NCBI RefSeq assembly: GCF_001677955.1
Contig: NZ_LELA01000058.1
Coordinates: 16,800 to 80,799 of the forward strand
From: Chryseobacterium sp. BGARF1
GTDB lineage: Bacteria > Bacteroidota > Bacteroidia > Flavobacteriales > Weeksellaceae
Reading direction: 5' to 3'
Length of the DNA stretch: 64,000 nucleotides
Shown here: piece after piece, positions 62,656 through 64,000 of the stretch
Layout: the number at the start of each line of letters is the position of its first letter
How positions within the stretch are numbered: the first letter of the stretch is position 1
Made by a program: the position numbers and the translations under genes
Notes under the pieces: generated by a model
Seen by the model: the letters and a program-made list of their open reading frames with translations, nothing else
The model's database searches: none
Told to the model about the DNA's origin: nothing

Positions 62656-63954
62656 ATGATTTTAGCACATTTGAATAAAAAACTTTTTTTGTTTATTGTC
62701 TTTTTTTTTATGTTTGTTTTTGTCAAAAGTCAAAGAATCAAAGACTCGGTAAAAGTAGAAGTTGATTTTAGCCAAAAAATTGGAAATGTAAACTCTATGT
62801 CTGGGTTTTTACATTACGATAATATTAGACTTCTTGAAAAAAACATAAAAGAACTCAGACCAAAATATTGGCGTATTGGTATTGGCTGGTCTCACAAATC
62901 TCCAGATGACATACCATATCTAAGAAGTTTTGGGATAACTCCTATCTTGGTAATCTCGGATTTGTATGGCTATCCTGGGAAAAAAAATAATAAATTATGG
63001 CCACATCCATTAGAAGGAGATAAATTCAAAGCCATAATAACTACAGAATATCAGAAATTCAAAAATACAGTAATTTATGATATTTGGAATGAGCCTTTTC
63101 ACCAAGCAGGGTTTGGCGATTTTGACAAAAAAGAATTTTATCAGATATTTAAAAAAGGACATGATATCATAAGATCTCTTCCCGGCGGAGATAAAGCAAT
63201 GATTACGGGGCCATCTCTTGATAATTACAACGAAAAAGAAATGGAAGATTTTCTTAATTTTTGTAACTCAAATAGCGTAAGGGTAGATGTGTTGAGCTGG
63301 CATGAGTTTCGTGATAAGGAATACCTAAAAGATTTCATTAAAGATGTAAAAAAATTAAGAACAACAATTCTTCCAAAATATCCAAAAGTAGGTGTTAAAA
63401 AAATTATTTTGACAGAAATACTTAACCAATATGTCATGTTTTCGGCATCAGAAGTTTTACAAAATTTTAAATATTTTGAAAATAATGGTATAGATGGCAC
63501 TTGCAAAAGTTGTTGGGCAGAAAGCGATGGTGTTTTTAATTGTAATAATTCTATGAATGGATTGCTAGATAAAAACAGGAATCCCAGATCCATATATTGG
63601 GCTTATAAAATTTATAATCAAAGTTTAAAAAACAGGGTAAAAGAAACGAATAATTACGATCAATTTGCCGTATTTGCCTCTTATGATCAAAAAGGTGGAT
63701 ATGTAATTGTGGCAAACAATAGCGGTAATAAAGTAATCAATACAAAAGTTAATCTTAAAAATTTACAAGTAGTTTTTGGAAAAATAAAATATCTGGATTT
63801 GAATATTTATGAGATTCCAAATATTGGTGAAGCGCCTTTGGGAAATATGATTTTTAATAAAAAACAAAAAATTGAAATAAGCAATAATTCTTCAGAAATT
63901 GTGATGCCATCAATGAACCCCAAATCAGTATATTATCTGTCAATTCCAAAATAA
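62656..63954 (+). CDS. Secreted GH39-like glycoside hydrolase in EPS locus
   Basis: This 432-aa protein has an N-terminal signal peptide (about residues 1-27, ending V-K-S-Q) and a TIM-barrel glycosidase fold. The acid/base Glu146 sits in Y-D-I-W-N-E-P-F and the nucleophile candidate Glu254 in I-L-T-E-I, the clan GH-A spacing. The A-S-Y-D-Q-K-G-G-Y-V-I-V-A-N-N-S C-terminal part looks like the beta-sandwich of GH39-type enzymes. A GH39 (PslG) trims the Psl polymer in Pseudomonas, so this may edit or release the locus 2 polymer. That role is inference. Confidence 0.8.
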   Translation: MILAHLNKKLFLFIVFFFMFVFVKSQRIKDSVKVEVDFSQKIGNVNSMSGFLHYDNIRLLEKNIKELRPKYWRIGIGWSHKSPDDIPYLRSFGITPILVISDLYGYPGKKNNKLWPHPLEGDKFKAIITTEYQKFKNTVIYDIWNEPFHQAGFGDFDKKEFYQIFKKGHDIIRSLPGGDKAMITGPSLDNYNEKEMEDFLNFCNSNSVRVDVLSWHEFRDKEYLKDFIKDVKKLRTTILPKYPKVGVKKIILTEILNQYVMFSASEVLQNFKYFENNGIDGTCKSCWAESDGVFNCNNSMNGLLDKNRNPRSIYWAYKIYNQSLKNRVKETNNYDQFAVFASYDQKGGYVIVANNSGNKVINTKVNLKNLQVVFGKIKYLDLNIYEIPNIGEAPLGNMIFNKKQKIEISNNSSEIVMPSMNPKSVYYLSIPK

Positions 63955-64000
63955 TTGAAGAAATTAATTTCTGTGTATTTTTCCAAATTTAGAAGAATAC

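Noticed and set aside
1..64000. tRNA, rRNA or riboswitch genes
   Set aside because: I saw no cloverleaf, T-loop GGTTCGAATCC-type core, rRNA stretch or known riboswitch core in the gaps on either strand; a covariance-model scan would be needed to exclude them fully.

Overview
The window looks like a chromosomal segment of a flavobacterium (Bacteroidota), most likely in or near Chryseobacterium/Weeksellaceae. The DNA is AT-rich. Many genes are preceded by the Bacteroidota promoter box TAnnTTTG. One large surface protein ends in a type IX secretion (T9SS) sorting domain, and the integrase is of the CTnDOT type. The genus is inferred from gene content and style; no database was searched.

Layout. 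1-3395 (minus): the start of a CHAP/NlpC-like cell-wall hydrolase, then four unrecognised secreted proteins in one operon. 3752-4546 (minus): a small XRE regulator and a membrane protein with a two-site operator. 4561-7889 (minus): a T9SS cargo protein and a small membrane-tailed protein. 8032-11566 (minus): class I ribonucleotide reductase (nrdB, nrdA) with a HEPN-like gene inserted between the subunits. 11961-16734 (plus): a MacAB-type ABC exporter. 17199-19832 (plus): an arsenic operon (arsR, a DUF6428-like gene, arsC, acr3) with two matching operators. 19937-21821: glyA and recX.

22136-63954 (plus) is a very large capsule/exopolysaccharide region. The first part (22136-40784) encodes a membrane-bound UDP-GlcNAc 4,6-dehydratase, Wza, Wzc, enzymes for UDP-GalNAcA (WbpP/WbpO-like) and UDP-ManNAcA (WecB/WecC), a flippase, a polymerase, glycosyltransferases, an initiating PglC-like transferase and a PglD-like acetyltransferase. 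The PglE-like aminotransferase that would complete the diacetylated amino-sugar pathway lies 7.5 kb away at 48298. The DNA between them (40785-48297) carries a CTnDOT-type integrase, a 1.5-kb non-coding tract with paired 150-bp repeats around a 21-bp minisatellite, and a divergent XRE plus three-gene operon. The last gene of that operon looks like a tandem nucleotidyltransferase-HEPN protein.

From 49707 on there is a four-gene set for a UDP-L-FucNAc/L-QuiNAc-type sugar. A second complete Wzx/Wzy set follows: initiating transferase, Wzc, Wzx, glycosyltransferases, EpsG-like polymerase and a secreted GH39-like hydrolase. Only one Wza-type exporter is present, so the two assembly lines may share it. 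The strongest candidates for undescribed biology are the XRE/NTase-HEPN module, the HEPN gene inside the nrd operon and the 21-bp heptad array.
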